Source: Pedosphaera sp. (lineage in GTDB: Bacteria > Verrucomicrobiota > Verrucomicrobiia > Limisphaerales > SXQI01). From it: a stretch of DNA of 64,000 nucleotides. The notes under the pieces are model-generated. The model searched no databases. It was not told where the DNA came from and saw only the letters and a list, made by a program, of their open reading frames with translations. Made by a program: the position numbers and the translations under genes. Shown here one piece after another: positions 18,302 to 27,971 of this stretch. The stretch is from NCBI GenBank assembly GCA_025359965.1, contig JANYDC010000099.1, forward strand, positions 19,251-83,250, in the 5' to 3' direction. The stretch's first letter is position 1. Every line of letters starts with the position of its first letter.

Positions 18302-20857
18302 ATGAACTTGATCCAAAAAATTCTGAATCGATTCCGTACACTATTTCAGAAACAGAAGCTCGACGCCGAGATGGACGAGGAAATGCGTTCGCATATTGAG
18401 ATGCAGACGCAGAAAAATATCCGCGCCGGAATGGAGCCGGAAGAAGCGCGCTATGCCGCATTGCGATCTTTTGGCGGTGTGGAGTCCATCCGACAGACCT
18501 GCCGGGAAGGACGCGGAATTCTCTGGATTGAAAACGTCATCCAAGACCTGCGACATGCGGCTCGCATGCTGTGCAAGAATCCAGGTTTCACGGCCGTCGC
18601 CGCGATTTCCCTTGCGGTTGGCATCGGACTGAACACTGCTGTTTTTAGCATCATAAACACGATCTTTTTTCAATCCATTCGCGGCATCCCGCAGCCCCAA
18701 CGTGTGGCCGATTTCAACGATGGCGTGAAGTTCGCCGCGTTTGAATCGTTGCGCGCCCACGCCGGAACCTTTCGCGGGGTAGTAGCTTTCACAGGAAGTG
18801 AACTGCCGATGGCTGGGCCGGATTTTCAATTGCGCGGACGAATGGGTGCCGTCTCCGACAATTACTTTTCAGTGCTCGCAGCCAGGCCCGAGGTGGGCCG
18901 CTTGCTTCAGGCTGGTCCGAATGACGCGCTCAATACGGCTCCCGAAGCCGTGCTGGACTACCGCTTTTGGAAGGTTCGGTTCGCGGGCGATCCATCGGTG
19001 ATCGGACGCGCCCTGACTTTGAACGGCATAGCTTTCACAGTGGTCGGCGTGTGCTCTGAGAATTTTCACGGAAAGGGGCCCGAAGGACCGTCGGTCTGGA
19101 TCCCAATCGGAGCACTGCCACTGGTGCAGACTCGTGCCTGGACGGATATTCAAAAGGATACATCGTTTGGCCTGTTGGGCCGCCTCCGGTCGGAATCGAC
19201 CCTGGAAGCGGCGCAGGCGGAGGTCAACCTAGTCGCAGCTCGGGAGCCGGAGTTGTTTACGGGGAAATCATTTCACCTTTCGCTCGGACACGAGGAGTGG
19301 CGCGGCGAGGCGTCCGCAGAAAAACAAGCCGAGTTCCTGCTCGTCACAACAGTCCCGCTTGTCGTTGTCGGGGTCATGCTTTGGATTGCCTGTTCCAACG
19401 TCAGCAATCTGTTGCTGGCCCGGGCTGTGGCGCGCCAGCGGGAACTCGCCATCCGAGCCGCCATTGGTGCGAGTCGGTACCAACTGATTCGCATGCTCAT
19501 GACGGAAAGCCTGCTTTTGGCGGCTCTCGGAGGTGCCATCGGCTTGCTTCTCGCGCGTTGGACGATTGATTTTATTTTTTCCACTCTCGCGTCTTTTGGC
19601 AATTTTTCCGTCCAGATTGACGGACGAGTCCTTGCTTATACAGGAGGGGTAGCCCTTGCAGCGGCGATTATCTCGGGTCTTATTCCCGCCCTGCAGGGAA
19701 CAAGGGCGGATGTGAACAGTGCCCTCAAAAACATCTCCACATCCTTCCATGGCTCCCGGGTGCGCTCCTTTTTTCTGGTAACCCAGCTTGCTTCTTCGCT
19801 CGCCCTCCTCGTTGTCGCGGGCACATTTGTAAAATCACTCTTAGCAAGCCACCTCGGTGCGCAGGCGAGACTCATGGACAGGCTGGCCGTGGTTCAGTTG
19901 CCAATGGGCGAAGTGGCCGGCATCTCGCGGGCCGAGCTCCTTGAAAAGGCAATGGCCAGAGTGGCTCTGGTTCCGGGAATCGGGTCCGTATCACGGATTG
20001 AACAGAATGATCAACAAGTTCGAATCAGACTCGATCCAGCTCTAACTAATTCTTTCGAAGTAACCCTTCAAAAAACGGACACGAATTTCTTCCGTGTCAT
20101 CGACGCCACCCTGCTGGTGGGCCGGACGTTCTCAGCGCAAACATCCTCGAACCTTCCATGTGAAGTCGTGGTCAATCAGGCTGCCGCTATGCGCTTTTGG
20201 AATATGACAGAGGCCGTTGGAAAGGATTTTCGATTGGAAACCGGTGAATCGTTCCTCACTACGGGGGTTGTTCACGACGGGGGAGAAAACGCACGAATCT
20301 ATGCGCCAATACCTGCAACCGTCCCTGATCGGGCCAGTTTGCTGATTCGAACACTAAAGGACGCCTCGGGTGTTACGCCAGCCATAGGAATTGTGTTGCG
20401 GGGACTGGATCAGCGAATGCCTTACGCCGAAGTGGCAAGCTATCGCGAGGCCGCTTTGCGTTCGCTCCGTCAGTTGACACAAATTGCGACTCTCATCGGC
20501 ACGTTGGCACTCGGGCTGGCAGTGGCTGGACTCTACGGTTCAGTCGCCTTCACCACCAGCCAACGCACCCAGGAGATCGGTGTCCGCATGGCGCTGGGTG
20601 CCGACCCCCGCCGCATCCACCATCTCGTCCTGCGTGGTGCTTTCAAGCTGGTGGGAGCAGGCGGGACACTGGGACTCGTCCTAGCAGTGATTGGTTTGAA
20701 ACTGCTGTCGGGCCTCCTTTTCGGCAAATGGCCTTTCGATCTGATCGCCATAACCGGGGTCGTGGCATGTTTTGCCCTCGTTGCACTCGCAGCCAGTTGG
20801 CTGCCTGCGTGGCGCGCAACAAGAGTCGACCCTATGAACGCTCTCCGCCAAGAATAA
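18302..20857 (+). CDS. ADOP-type ABC permease 7, shortest of the set
   Basis: The start is taken at ATG 18302; a GTG at 18299 would add one residue. At 851 aa it is the shortest of the eight. The prefix is typical ('LDAEMDEEMRSHIEMQTQKN', but 'LRSFGGVESIRQTCREGRGI'). The turn after the first membrane helix reads 'TIFFQSIRGIPQPQRVADF', so the 'LLRPLPF' of most paralogues is missing, and the periplasmic domains are trimmed. The first FtsX core has 'CSNVSNLLLARAVARQRELA' and 'RAAIGASRYQ'; the second has 'GLYGSVAFTTSQRTQEIGVR' and ends 'SWLPAWRATRVDP', where Trp replaces the usual Arg of 'PARR'. It may be a diverged member with a different partner, but no broken frame is seen. Confidence 0.9.
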   Translation: MNLIQKILNRFRTLFQKQKLDAEMDEEMRSHIEMQTQKNIRAGMEPEEARYAALRSFGGVESIRQTCREGRGILWIENVIQDLRHAARMLCKNPGFTAVAAISLAVGIGLNTAVFSIINTIFFQSIRGIPQPQRVADFNDGVKFAAFESLRAHAGTFRGVVAFTGSELPMAGPDFQLRGRMGAVSDNYFSVLAARPEVGRLLQAGPNDALNTAPEAVLDYRFWKVRFAGDPSVIGRALTLNGIAFTVVGVCSENFHGKGPEGPSVWIPIGALPLVQTRAWTDIQKDTSFGLLGRLRSESTLEAAQAEVNLVAAREPELFTGKSFHLSLGHEEWRGEASAEKQAEFLLVTTVPLVVVGVMLWIACSNVSNLLLARAVARQRELAIRAAIGASRYQLIRMLMTESLLLAALGGAIGLLLARWTIDFIFSTLASFGNFSVQIDGRVLAYTGGVALAAAIISGLIPALQGTRADVNSALKNISTSFHGSRVRSFFLVTQLASSLALLVVAGTFVKSLLASHLGAQARLMDRLAVVQLPMGEVAGISRAELLEKAMARVALVPGIGSVSRIEQNDQQVRIRLDPALTNSFEVTLQKTDTNFFRVIDATLLVGRTFSAQTSSNLPCEVVVNQAAAMRFWNMTEAVGKDFRLETGESFLTTGVVHDGGENARIYAPIPATVPDRASLLIRTLKDASGVTPAIGIVLRGLDQRMPYAEVASYREAALRSLRQLTQIATLIGTLALGLAVAGLYGSVAFTTSQRTQEIGVRMALGADPRRIHHLVLRGAFKLVGAGGTLGLVLAVIGLKLLSGLLFGKWPFDLIAITGVVACFALVALAASWLPAWRATRVDPMNALRQE

Positions 20858-20933
20858 CTGCGATGGAACTAAAACAAACATGCGTTGAGTATCGACACCT
20901 TGAAGCCAATCAGGCAGAAAAAAGCATCAAGCC

Positions 20934-22226
20934 ATGACTCACCCGCTACTCATCACACTCCAGCATGAAATTGAGTCCGACAATGTGGCCGCAGTGGCAG
21001 CGCTGCTTGACCGGCATCGCGAGCAGTTGGAGGCAATGGCATCGAGCTCCTGCTTTCCACCCGCTCATATCATTTCGTCAGTTCAAAGCATCAGGATGGT
21101 AGACCTGTTTCTCAGCAACGGACTTACCATCAAATCAATTACCGATTGGTGGGGGCCAGGATTCGGGTTGAACAAATTTTCAACCAAGGTCGCAGAACAT
21201 CTCATCCAGCGCGGGGCAGTGGTGACCCCTCATGCTGCGGCAGCCTTGGGATTGGTCGATCAACTGCGCGGTTTGCTTAAGCAGCAACCAGAGCTGGTCC
21301 ATGCGAAAGGTGGTGATGGCGCGCGTCCCCTTCACTTTGCCCGAAATATCCCAACCGCAAGTTTACTCTTGGAAACGGGTGCTGAACTGGATCCCCGCGA
21401 CGACGACCACGATTCCACCCCGGCACAGTGGCGCATTCAGGATGCGCCCGACGTGACCCGGCTTATTCTGGAAAAGGGGGCGCGGGCTGATATCTTCGCA
21501 GCAGCAGCCTTGAACGACATTAAACTTGCGCGGGTGCTGATTAGCGAAAACCCAACCTGCACCACCTATCGTATTGGAAACAACAAGGGCCCTTTCCCCG
21601 GCATCGGATCTGGCGGACGGGGTGGAACCATTTACCAGTGGACGTTGGGCTTTAATCAAGCTCCCCAGGAAATTGCGCACCACCGCGGACATCAGGAGAT
21701 GTTTGACCGGCTGATGAGCAGCACCCCGCTCAAGGAGCAATTTCTCATCGCGTGCATGTTGGTAAACCGCCCCCTGGCTGAGGCGTTGGTCAAAAAATCA
21801 CCCGACTTGATCGGGCAGCTTAATGATGAGGACAAGGGATTGCTGGCCAAATGCTGCTGGGAAACCAATCTAAATAAGGAAGCCGTTCGTTTAATGCTCG
21901 ACGTCGGCTTCCCTGTAGACGCACCAGAGTTTAATCACGGATTCCTGCCTCTGCATAACGCCGCCTGGTGTGGCGACCCTGAACTGGTCGAGCTTCTACT
22001 CCAACGAGGCCATCCGGTTGATCGTCGGGATCCGACGTATAAAGCTACAGCCCTTGGCTTTGCCATCCATAGCTGTGTCACCGCGAAACGCCATCCGGAA
22101 GGGGATTTCCCCTCTGTCGCGAAACTGTTGCTTGAAGCCGGAACCCCGCTCGACGACGGCCAGTATCCAAGCGGTGATGAAGGAATTGATGCGGAAATAA
22201 AATCCGTCGTAAGTGTTCGATCATGA
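20934..22226 (+). CDS. Ankyrin-repeat protein translationally coupled to permease 8
   Basis: This 430-aa protein has no signal peptide or membrane segment and is presumably cytoplasmic. Ankyrin-like units are spread along its length: 'VDLFLSNG' near 60, 'VAEHLIQRGAVVTPHAAAAL' near 90, 'ARPLHFARNIPTASLLLETG' near 130, 'VTRLILEKGARAD' near 175, and 'LPLHNAAWCGDPELVELLLQ' near 340. The end ('TALGFAIHSC...VAKLLLEAGTPLD') matches the C-terminus of the ankyrin gene at the start of the window. Its TGA overlaps the ATG of permease 8 (ATGA, 22223-22226), a classic sign of translational coupling and therefore of a shared process with a permease. It may hold the permease's cytoplasmic prefix domain, but that is speculation. 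Confidence 0.85.
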   Translation: MTHPLLITLQHEIESDNVAAVAALLDRHREQLEAMASSSCFPPAHIISSVQSIRMVDLFLSNGLTIKSITDWWGPGFGLNKFSTKVAEHLIQRGAVVTPHAAAALGLVDQLRGLLKQQPELVHAKGGDGARPLHFARNIPTASLLLETGAELDPRDDDHDSTPAQWRIQDAPDVTRLILEKGARADIFAAAALNDIKLARVLISENPTCTTYRIGNNKGPFPGIGSGGRGGTIYQWTLGFNQAPQEIAHHRGHQEMFDRLMSSTPLKEQFLIACMLVNRPLAEALVKKSPDLIGQLNDEDKGLLAKCCWETNLNKEAVRLMLDVGFPVDAPEFNHGFLPLHNAAWCGDPELVELLLQRGHPVDRRDPTYKATALGFAIHSCVTAKRHPEGDFPSVAKLLLEAGTPLDDGQYPSGDEGIDAEIKSVVSVRS

Positions 22227-24892
22227 ATTGGCTAAAGCTAATTTCAACCCGGCTGAGGGCCCTCTTCGCCAAAGAGAAACTCGACTCTGATATGGACGCG
22301 GAAATGCGTTCTCATATTGAACTGCGGACCCAAGCGAACATTCAGAATGGGATGAATGCGGAGGAAGCCCGTCTCGCCGCCAGGCTGCAATTTGGATGGA
22401 AGGAAACAATTAAGGAGAACTGCCGCGATCAGCGTGGTGTGAGATCGCTAGAGAACCTGGCTGCGGACATTCGATACGCTTTTCGCCAAACACGCAAGAA
22501 TCCCGGATTCACAACCGTGGCGGCACTCACACTTGCTCTGGGCATTGGGGCAAACACTATGGTGTTCAGTGTCGCCAAAGCCGTGCTGTTTCGTCCGCTT
22601 CCGCTCACCTCGCCGGAGAGCCTAATGTGGTTGCGTCTGCTGAATACGCAGACTGGGTTCACCGAGGAGCGGCTGTCTTGGCGGGACATGGAGGACATCC
22701 GCGAATCCACTCAAAGTTTTGAGGCGGTGGCGCTATTTGGGAATCGTGGGGCCGTGTGGAAACAGAGCCATGGCGAAGAAGAACTTCAGGCCCTTGGCGT
22801 GACATCGGGCTTAGCCGACGTTCTAACAATCCGTCCCGTGTTGGGGCGTTCATTTGTTCCTTCTGACGAGGACGAGGGTGCCCCGCCGGTGGTTATGATC
22901 AGCCACGAACTCTGGCAAGCACGATTTGGCGGAAGCCCTGACATCATTGGCCAGACACTTCGGCTCGACGAGGCATCGCGCACCGTGGTGGGTGTCTTGC
23001 CGCCAGGACTTCAATTTCCGCTGGAAAAAACTCCATCGGCCGGTACCGGCAGCACCTTGAACCCAGGGCTAAAGTCCTTTTGGTTTCCGATTGGGGTTCA
23101 TGGTGAGGATCGGGTGTCGCGCAATTCAAGAATGTTTCTGCCCGTGGGCCGTTTGAAACGCGATGCGACGGAGAAATCCGCGCGCGTGGAACTGGCCGCG
23201 CTGGGAAAGCGACTCACTGCCGATCATCCTGAAACCAATCGCAACTGGAGCTTTGATCTGGAGAGCTTCAGGGACCAGATCCTCGGACAAACCCGCAAAG
23301 GGATTCCCATGCTCGCCTTCGCGGTCGCTGCTGTGCTGCTCATTTGCTGTGTGAATCTGGCAAATCTGCTGCTTGCCCGGGGTGTCAAACGGCAGCGCGA
23401 GCATGCTGTGCGTCTTGCTCTAGGAGCCGGACGCACGCGCCTGATCCAAACGCTGATGACGGAAAACCTGTTGCTTTCGATTCTCGGTGGGGGAGCCGGA
23501 ATCATAGTGGCAATGGCCGGGCTTAAAGCCATTCGTTCGCTTGGCTCGACCAATGTGCCTTTTGTGCGGGAAGCCGGAGTGGACGGACCGGTCATTTTTT
23601 TCACGGCTTGCCTTTCGATCGTGACCGCGCTCCTCTTTGGTTTGTTGCCTGCATTATGGCAGTCCAGAATAGGGCCCTCAAAATCCTTGGGCAGTGGCAC
23701 TCGCACCACCGGTGGACCTCAAATCCGAAGATGGCAGCAAGGTTTACTGGCCGGGCAAATCGCCATCGTGCTGGCCCTGCTCGCCTCGGCGGCACTCCTC
23801 TTGGAAAGCTTCAGACGACTAATTGGGCAGGATCTCGGCTACAATCCCCGCTCTGTCATCGCTCTTGATCTCAAAGGCCGCGGTTTTGAATCGAATGAGT
23901 TGATGTGTCGAGCGTATCGTGCACTTATCGAACGGCTGAAAGCTTTGCCCGGCGTCGAAGCCGTTGGCACTATTTCATCAGTCCCCCTCACTGGAAAGTG
24001 GACCTTCAGTGAAAAACCCTTGGTGGTTGGAACTTCAACGCCAGAGGCGGAACGACCTTCCCTGGAAGCAACCTTTATCGCCTTCGATTACTTCAAAGCC
24101 ATGGGCATTCCACTACTGGATGGCAGGTTCTTCCGCGACTCTGAACTCAACGATAATGGATATGGGCAGGCCATCGTGCTCAACCAGGCAGCGGCTCAAC
24201 TGGTTTTTCCCGGACGTTCGGCGGTGGGTGGAAAATTTACCGTGGGCTCAAATCCTGACCGAATTCTTGAGGTCATCGGAGTAGTGCAAGACACCCGCGA
24301 TGTTCGGCTGGACCAGAATCCTCCACCCCGCTTCTATTGGCAGTATGCGTTTGGCGGAGCACAGGTGGTAGTAAGAAGCCAAACCCCGTCACGCCGACTC
24401 AATCCGTTTCTTCTGGATGCGATAAGGCAGACGGACTCGCGGTTTTCCGTAGTTCGCGTGCAACCTATGACCGAGATAATCACCGATACGGTTGCTGAAC
24501 GCCGTTTTCTAATGTCCATACTCAGCTTCTATGCCGCCATTGCACTTGGGGTCATGACGCTCGGCATCTTTGGTGTGGTTGCATATCAAGTGGCTCAACG
24601 CACAAACGAATTTGGCATCCGCCTCGCTCTCGGAGCCAACTCAGGAGGCCTCATGCGATTGGTCATCCTCCAGACGGGCCGGGTCGTGGCGATCGGTCTT
24701 GCCATCGGGCTCACTCTTTCTTTCGTCGCTGCCCGGCTGCTCTCAAGCCAGGTCTTTGGACTGTCCCCTCACAATCCAATCCTCCTGGCCTCCGTTAGCA
24801 CACTGCTCCTACTTTTTGCCCTTCTCGCCTGTTTCCTTCCGGCCCGCCGTGCCGCGAAGGTCAATCCCATGGAGGCTCTGCGCCATGAGTGA
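22223..24892 (+). CDS. ADOP-type ABC permease 8 (MacB/FtsX family)
   Basis: This last permease of the row is 889 aa and overlaps the ankyrin gene before it by 4 bases. The prefix holds 'LDSDMDAEMRSHIELRTQAN' and 'RLQFGWKETIKENCRDQRGV'. The first membrane segment has 'LALGIGANTMVFSVAKAVLF' and 'RPLPL'. The first FtsX core has 'CVNLANLLLARGVKRQREHA' and 'RLALGAGRTR'; the second has 'GIFGVVAYQVAQRTNEFGIR' and ends 'CFLPARRAAKVNP', where Asn replaces the Asp of the usual 'VDP'. It is the permease closest to the ATPase genes (30 bases before the first) and the most likely direct partner for them. Whether the ATPases also serve the seven upstream permeases cannot be read from sequence. Confidence 0.9.
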   Translation: MNWLKLISTRLRALFAKEKLDSDMDAEMRSHIELRTQANIQNGMNAEEARLAARLQFGWKETIKENCRDQRGVRSLENLAADIRYAFRQTRKNPGFTTVAALTLALGIGANTMVFSVAKAVLFRPLPLTSPESLMWLRLLNTQTGFTEERLSWRDMEDIRESTQSFEAVALFGNRGAVWKQSHGEEELQALGVTSGLADVLTIRPVLGRSFVPSDEDEGAPPVVMISHELWQARFGGSPDIIGQTLRLDEASRTVVGVLPPGLQFPLEKTPSAGTGSTLNPGLKSFWFPIGVHGEDRVSRNSRMFLPVGRLKRDATEKSARVELAALGKRLTADHPETNRNWSFDLESFRDQILGQTRKGIPMLAFAVAAVLLICCVNLANLLLARGVKRQREHAVRLALGAGRTRLIQTLMTENLLLSILGGGAGIIVAMAGLKAIRSLGSTNVPFVREAGVDGPVIFFTACLSIVTALLFGLLPALWQSRIGPSKSLGSGTRTTGGPQIRRWQQGLLAGQIAIVLALLASAALLLESFRRLIGQDLGYNPRSVIALDLKGRGFESNELMCRAYRALIERLKALPGVEAVGTISSVPLTGKWTFSEKPLVVGTSTPEAERPSLEATFIAFDYFKAMGIPLLDGRFFRDSELNDNGYGQAIVLNQAAAQLVFPGRSAVGGKFTVGSNPDRILEVIGVVQDTRDVRLDQNPPPRFYWQYAFGGAQVVVRSQTPSRRLNPFLLDAIRQTDSRFSVVRVQPMTEIITDTVAERRFLMSILSFYAAIALGVMTLGIFGVVAYQVAQRTNEFGIRLALGANSGGLMRLVILQTGRVVAIGLAIGLTLSFVAARLLSSQVFGLSPHNPILLASVSTLLLLFALLACFLPARRAAKVNPMEALRHE

Positions 24893-24921
24893 CACAGCCT
24901 CGAACATTGACTTCAGAAATC

Positions 24922-25596
<675 letters not shown>

Positions 25597-25625
25597 ACAC
25601 CAATCACCAAACACCACACACTAAC

Positions 25626-26891
25626 TTGGACATTCAAAGACCAGACCTCATCCTGAAACGCCGGCGCCAACGGTGGATCACCGCCTTCATTTCACTAACT
25701 TTGTTGGTGATGGTAACCTTGGGCCTCTCGCGTCTTAAACCCGCTTCTCCTTCGGTGGAAAAATCCTCAGTGCTCGTCGACACGGTCAAACGGGGTTCCA
25801 TGCTTCGGGAGGTAAGGGGTAACGGAACACTCGTGCCGGAAGAGATTATCTGGATCACTGCAACCACCCCCGGCCGCGTTGAACGCATTTTGCTTCTTCC
25901 CGGTGTCATAGTGAAATCCGATACCTTGCTGGTCGAAATGGCCAACCCCGAACTGGTTCAACTGGCCTTTGAGGCAGAGTCCGCCGTGCAATCGGGCGAG
26001 GCCCAAATGGAGAAACTCAAGGTCCAACTGGAGAGCGAGCAACTGACACAGCAAGCCACCATTGCCACCCTGAAATCCGATTTGACCACTGCGAGCATCG
26101 AGGCCGAGATCGATCAAAAACTGCTCGCCTTGGGCTTGATCCCTGAACTGGCTGCCAAGAAATCCCACGCTCATGCGGAGGAATTGGCCTCCCGCCACGA
26201 GCTTGAGAAGCACCGGCTCGAGATCAGCGCTAAATCTGCTGCGGCTCAGATCGTGGTTCAGGAAGCCGAGCTGAGCAAGCTGCGCAAACAATACCAACTG
26301 AAACAGCAGCAGGTCGCGGCCTTGCAGGTCAAAGCCGGATTTGCCGGCGTGCTTCAGCGCATTGGCGATATCACCCCGTTGCAACAAGGGCAGCAGTTGC
26401 TCGCGGGGGCGAACATCGCGCGCATCGCCAACCCTTCGAAATTAAAAGCGGAAATTAAAATCGCCGAAACCCAGGCGAAGGACGTTCAACATGGACAGAT
26501 GGTCTCCATTGATACCCGGAACGGACTCATAGCCGGCCACGTCGTCCGCATCGACCCGGCCGTTGTCAACGGCACGGTAACCGTTGACGTCGCTCTCGAT
26601 GGTGCACTGCCTAAAGGCGCCAGGCCGGACCTTTCCGTGGACGGAACCATTACCTTGGAAAAGCTGGAAAATATCCTCTACGTCGGGCGCCCGGTCAATG
26701 GACAGAGCGAAAGCAAGGTAAGCCTCTTCAAATTGGTCGAGGCGGGGCAGGCGGCTGTCCGTATTCCTGTGCAACTCGGACGCAGCTCCGTTGGCAGCAT
26801 TGAAATCATCAATGGCCTTCAGGAAGGCGATCAAATGATCCTATCGGACATGAGCCAGTGGGATTCCCACGACAGAGTCAGACTCAACTGA
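25626..26891 (+). CDS. Periplasmic adaptor (membrane fusion) protein, HlyD/MacA type
   Basis: No ATG gives a full N-terminus; the TTG at 25626 gives 421 aa beginning MDIQRPDLILKRRRQRW. A single membrane anchor follows at about 18-37 ('ITAFISLTLLVMVTLGL'). Next come a first half of a lipoyl-like hairpin ('TATTPGRVERILLLPGVIVK', near 77-97), a long alpha-helical hairpin rich in Glu, Gln and Ala at about 115-235, the second lipoyl half ('VKAGFAGVLQRIGDI', near 238), a beta-barrel ('KAEIKIAETQAKDVQHGQ'), and a membrane-proximal domain to the end ('GLQEGDQMILSDMSQWD'). Adaptors of this type join an inner-membrane ABC permease to an outer-membrane channel. It sits between two ATPase genes, which supports a MacAB-like efflux machine. 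No TolC homologue is seen nearby. Confidence 0.9.
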   Translation: MDIQRPDLILKRRRQRWITAFISLTLLVMVTLGLSRLKPASPSVEKSSVLVDTVKRGSMLREVRGNGTLVPEEIIWITATTPGRVERILLLPGVIVKSDTLLVEMANPELVQLAFEAESAVQSGEAQMEKLKVQLESEQLTQQATIATLKSDLTTASIEAEIDQKLLALGLIPELAAKKSHAHAEELASRHELEKHRLEISAKSAAAQIVVQEAELSKLRKQYQLKQQQVAALQVKAGFAGVLQRIGDITPLQQGQQLLAGANIARIANPSKLKAEIKIAETQAKDVQHGQMVSIDTRNGLIAGHVVRIDPAVVNGTVTVDVALDGALPKGARPDLSVDGTITLEKLENILYVGRPVNGQSESKVSLFKLVEAGQAAVRIPVQLGRSSVGSIEIINGLQEGDQMILSDMSQWDSHDRVRLN

Positions 26892-26915
26892 AACACAAAT
26901 TTTAAGACGCAACCT

Positions 26916-27638
26916 ATGAGCATCACAAAAGAACCCCTCCTTCAAATGAAAGACATCAAAAAAGTCTTTCTAACTGACGATTTGGAAACCCATGCCCTTG
27001 CCGATATCAGCCTGGATATCCAGCGTGGTGAATTCGTCTGCATCGCGGGCCCATCCGGCTGCGGCAAATCGACCCTCCTCGCCATCCTCGGCCTGCTCGA
27101 TACCCCTTCCAGTGGTCACTACAGCCTGAACAGCCAGTCCGTCGCCAATCTCGATCACGCGGCCCGCGCCCGCATTCGCAATCGCGAGGTCGGATTTATC
27201 TTCCAGAGCTTCAACCTAATCGGCGACTTGAGCGTGTTTGAGAATGTCGAACTCCCCCTCACCTATCGCGGCATGACTGCCACCGAACGAAAGCAACGCG
27301 CAAAAGAAGCCCTGGAAAAAGTCGGAATGGACCACCGGCTCAATCACTACCCTTCACAACTTTCCGGCGGTCAGCAACAGCGTGTCGCCGTGGCTCGTGC
27401 CCTTGGAGGCAAGCCTTCGATTCTTCTGGCCGACGAACCCACAGGCAACCTTGACTCGAAGAACGGTGAAGCGGTCATGCAACTCCTCTCCGAACTCCAC
27501 CGCGAAGGCGCCACCATCTGCATGGTCACCCACGACTCCCGCTTCGCCGACCGTGCCCAGCGCAACGTCCACCTCTTCGACGGACGCATCGTCGATGAAC
27601 CCGTAGAAGAAACCTCCAACAAGCTGCTGTCGAGGTAA
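26916..27638 (+). CDS. MacB/LolD-like ABC transporter ATPase, canonical
   Basis: This 240-aa ATPase has all motifs in consensus form: Walker A 'GPSGCGKST' near 48-56, Q-loop 'FIFQSFNLIGDLSVFENV' near 97, signature 'LSGGQQQRVAVARA' near 148, Walker B with D-loop 'ILLADEPTGNLDS' near 172, and H-loop 'CMVTHDSRFADRA' near 205. It follows the adaptor after 24 bases and closes the transport cluster. Compared with the ATPase at 24922 it keeps the Arg in the signature and the Asp in the D-loop. The two may form a heterodimer or serve different permeases. The protein is cytoplasmic and acts at the inner face of the membrane. Confidence 0.93.
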   Translation: MSITKEPLLQMKDIKKVFLTDDLETHALADISLDIQRGEFVCIAGPSGCGKSTLLAILGLLDTPSSGHYSLNSQSVANLDHAARARIRNREVGFIFQSFNLIGDLSVFENVELPLTYRGMTATERKQRAKEALEKVGMDHRLNHYPSQLSGGQQQRVAVARALGGKPSILLADEPTGNLDSKNGEAVMQLLSELHREGATICMVTHDSRFADRAQRNVHLFDGRIVDEPVEETSNKLLSR

Positions 27639-27706
27639 TCAAACATCCCGTGCGACAAAATCCGGTTGCGGCACGCTACAGATAAGCCTGCTCGTGCAAG
27701 CATGTC

Positions 27707-27840
27707 ATGAGGATTCACAAATCATGGCTCACCACGCCGGTTCCCTTCGAACAGGATGCGCGAACCATTTTGCAGAGGAACTGTTGTGAGTGCCATGGGG
27801 CTGGAGAAACACAAATCCGGACTGAGGCTAAACGTCAGAA
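27707..27840 (+). pseudogene. Decayed 5' end of a PSD1-type cytochrome gene
   Basis: This stretch matches the start of the intact PSD1 gene at 33188. Both begin with the same bases around the start codon (AAGCATGTCATGAGG), and similarity continues upstream to about 27653 and 33137 (GACAAAATCCG). The remnant reads 'RTILQRNCCECHG', against '[13 protein letters not shown]' in the intact gene. After 'CHG' the frame is lost: a shift of one base restores 'EKHKSGLRLNVR', matching '[11 protein letters not shown]'. The signal peptide is also missing. Similarity ends near 27840, and a continuing frame to 28060 has no recognisable content. The rest of the 27639-27971 gap holds nothing else I can identify. 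A duplicated and then decayed copy is the simplest reading. Confidence 0.75.
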
Positions 27841-27971
27841 TTCGGCCCACCCCCCTGAAATAGCACGGCCACCTCGCAAGCATCAGGAAGCGACCGTTTC
27901 ATTATCCAATCTTGACACCTATGCCTTCGCTCAGGCATTGAAGATGGAAGATAACACTGAACTAAAGGCTT

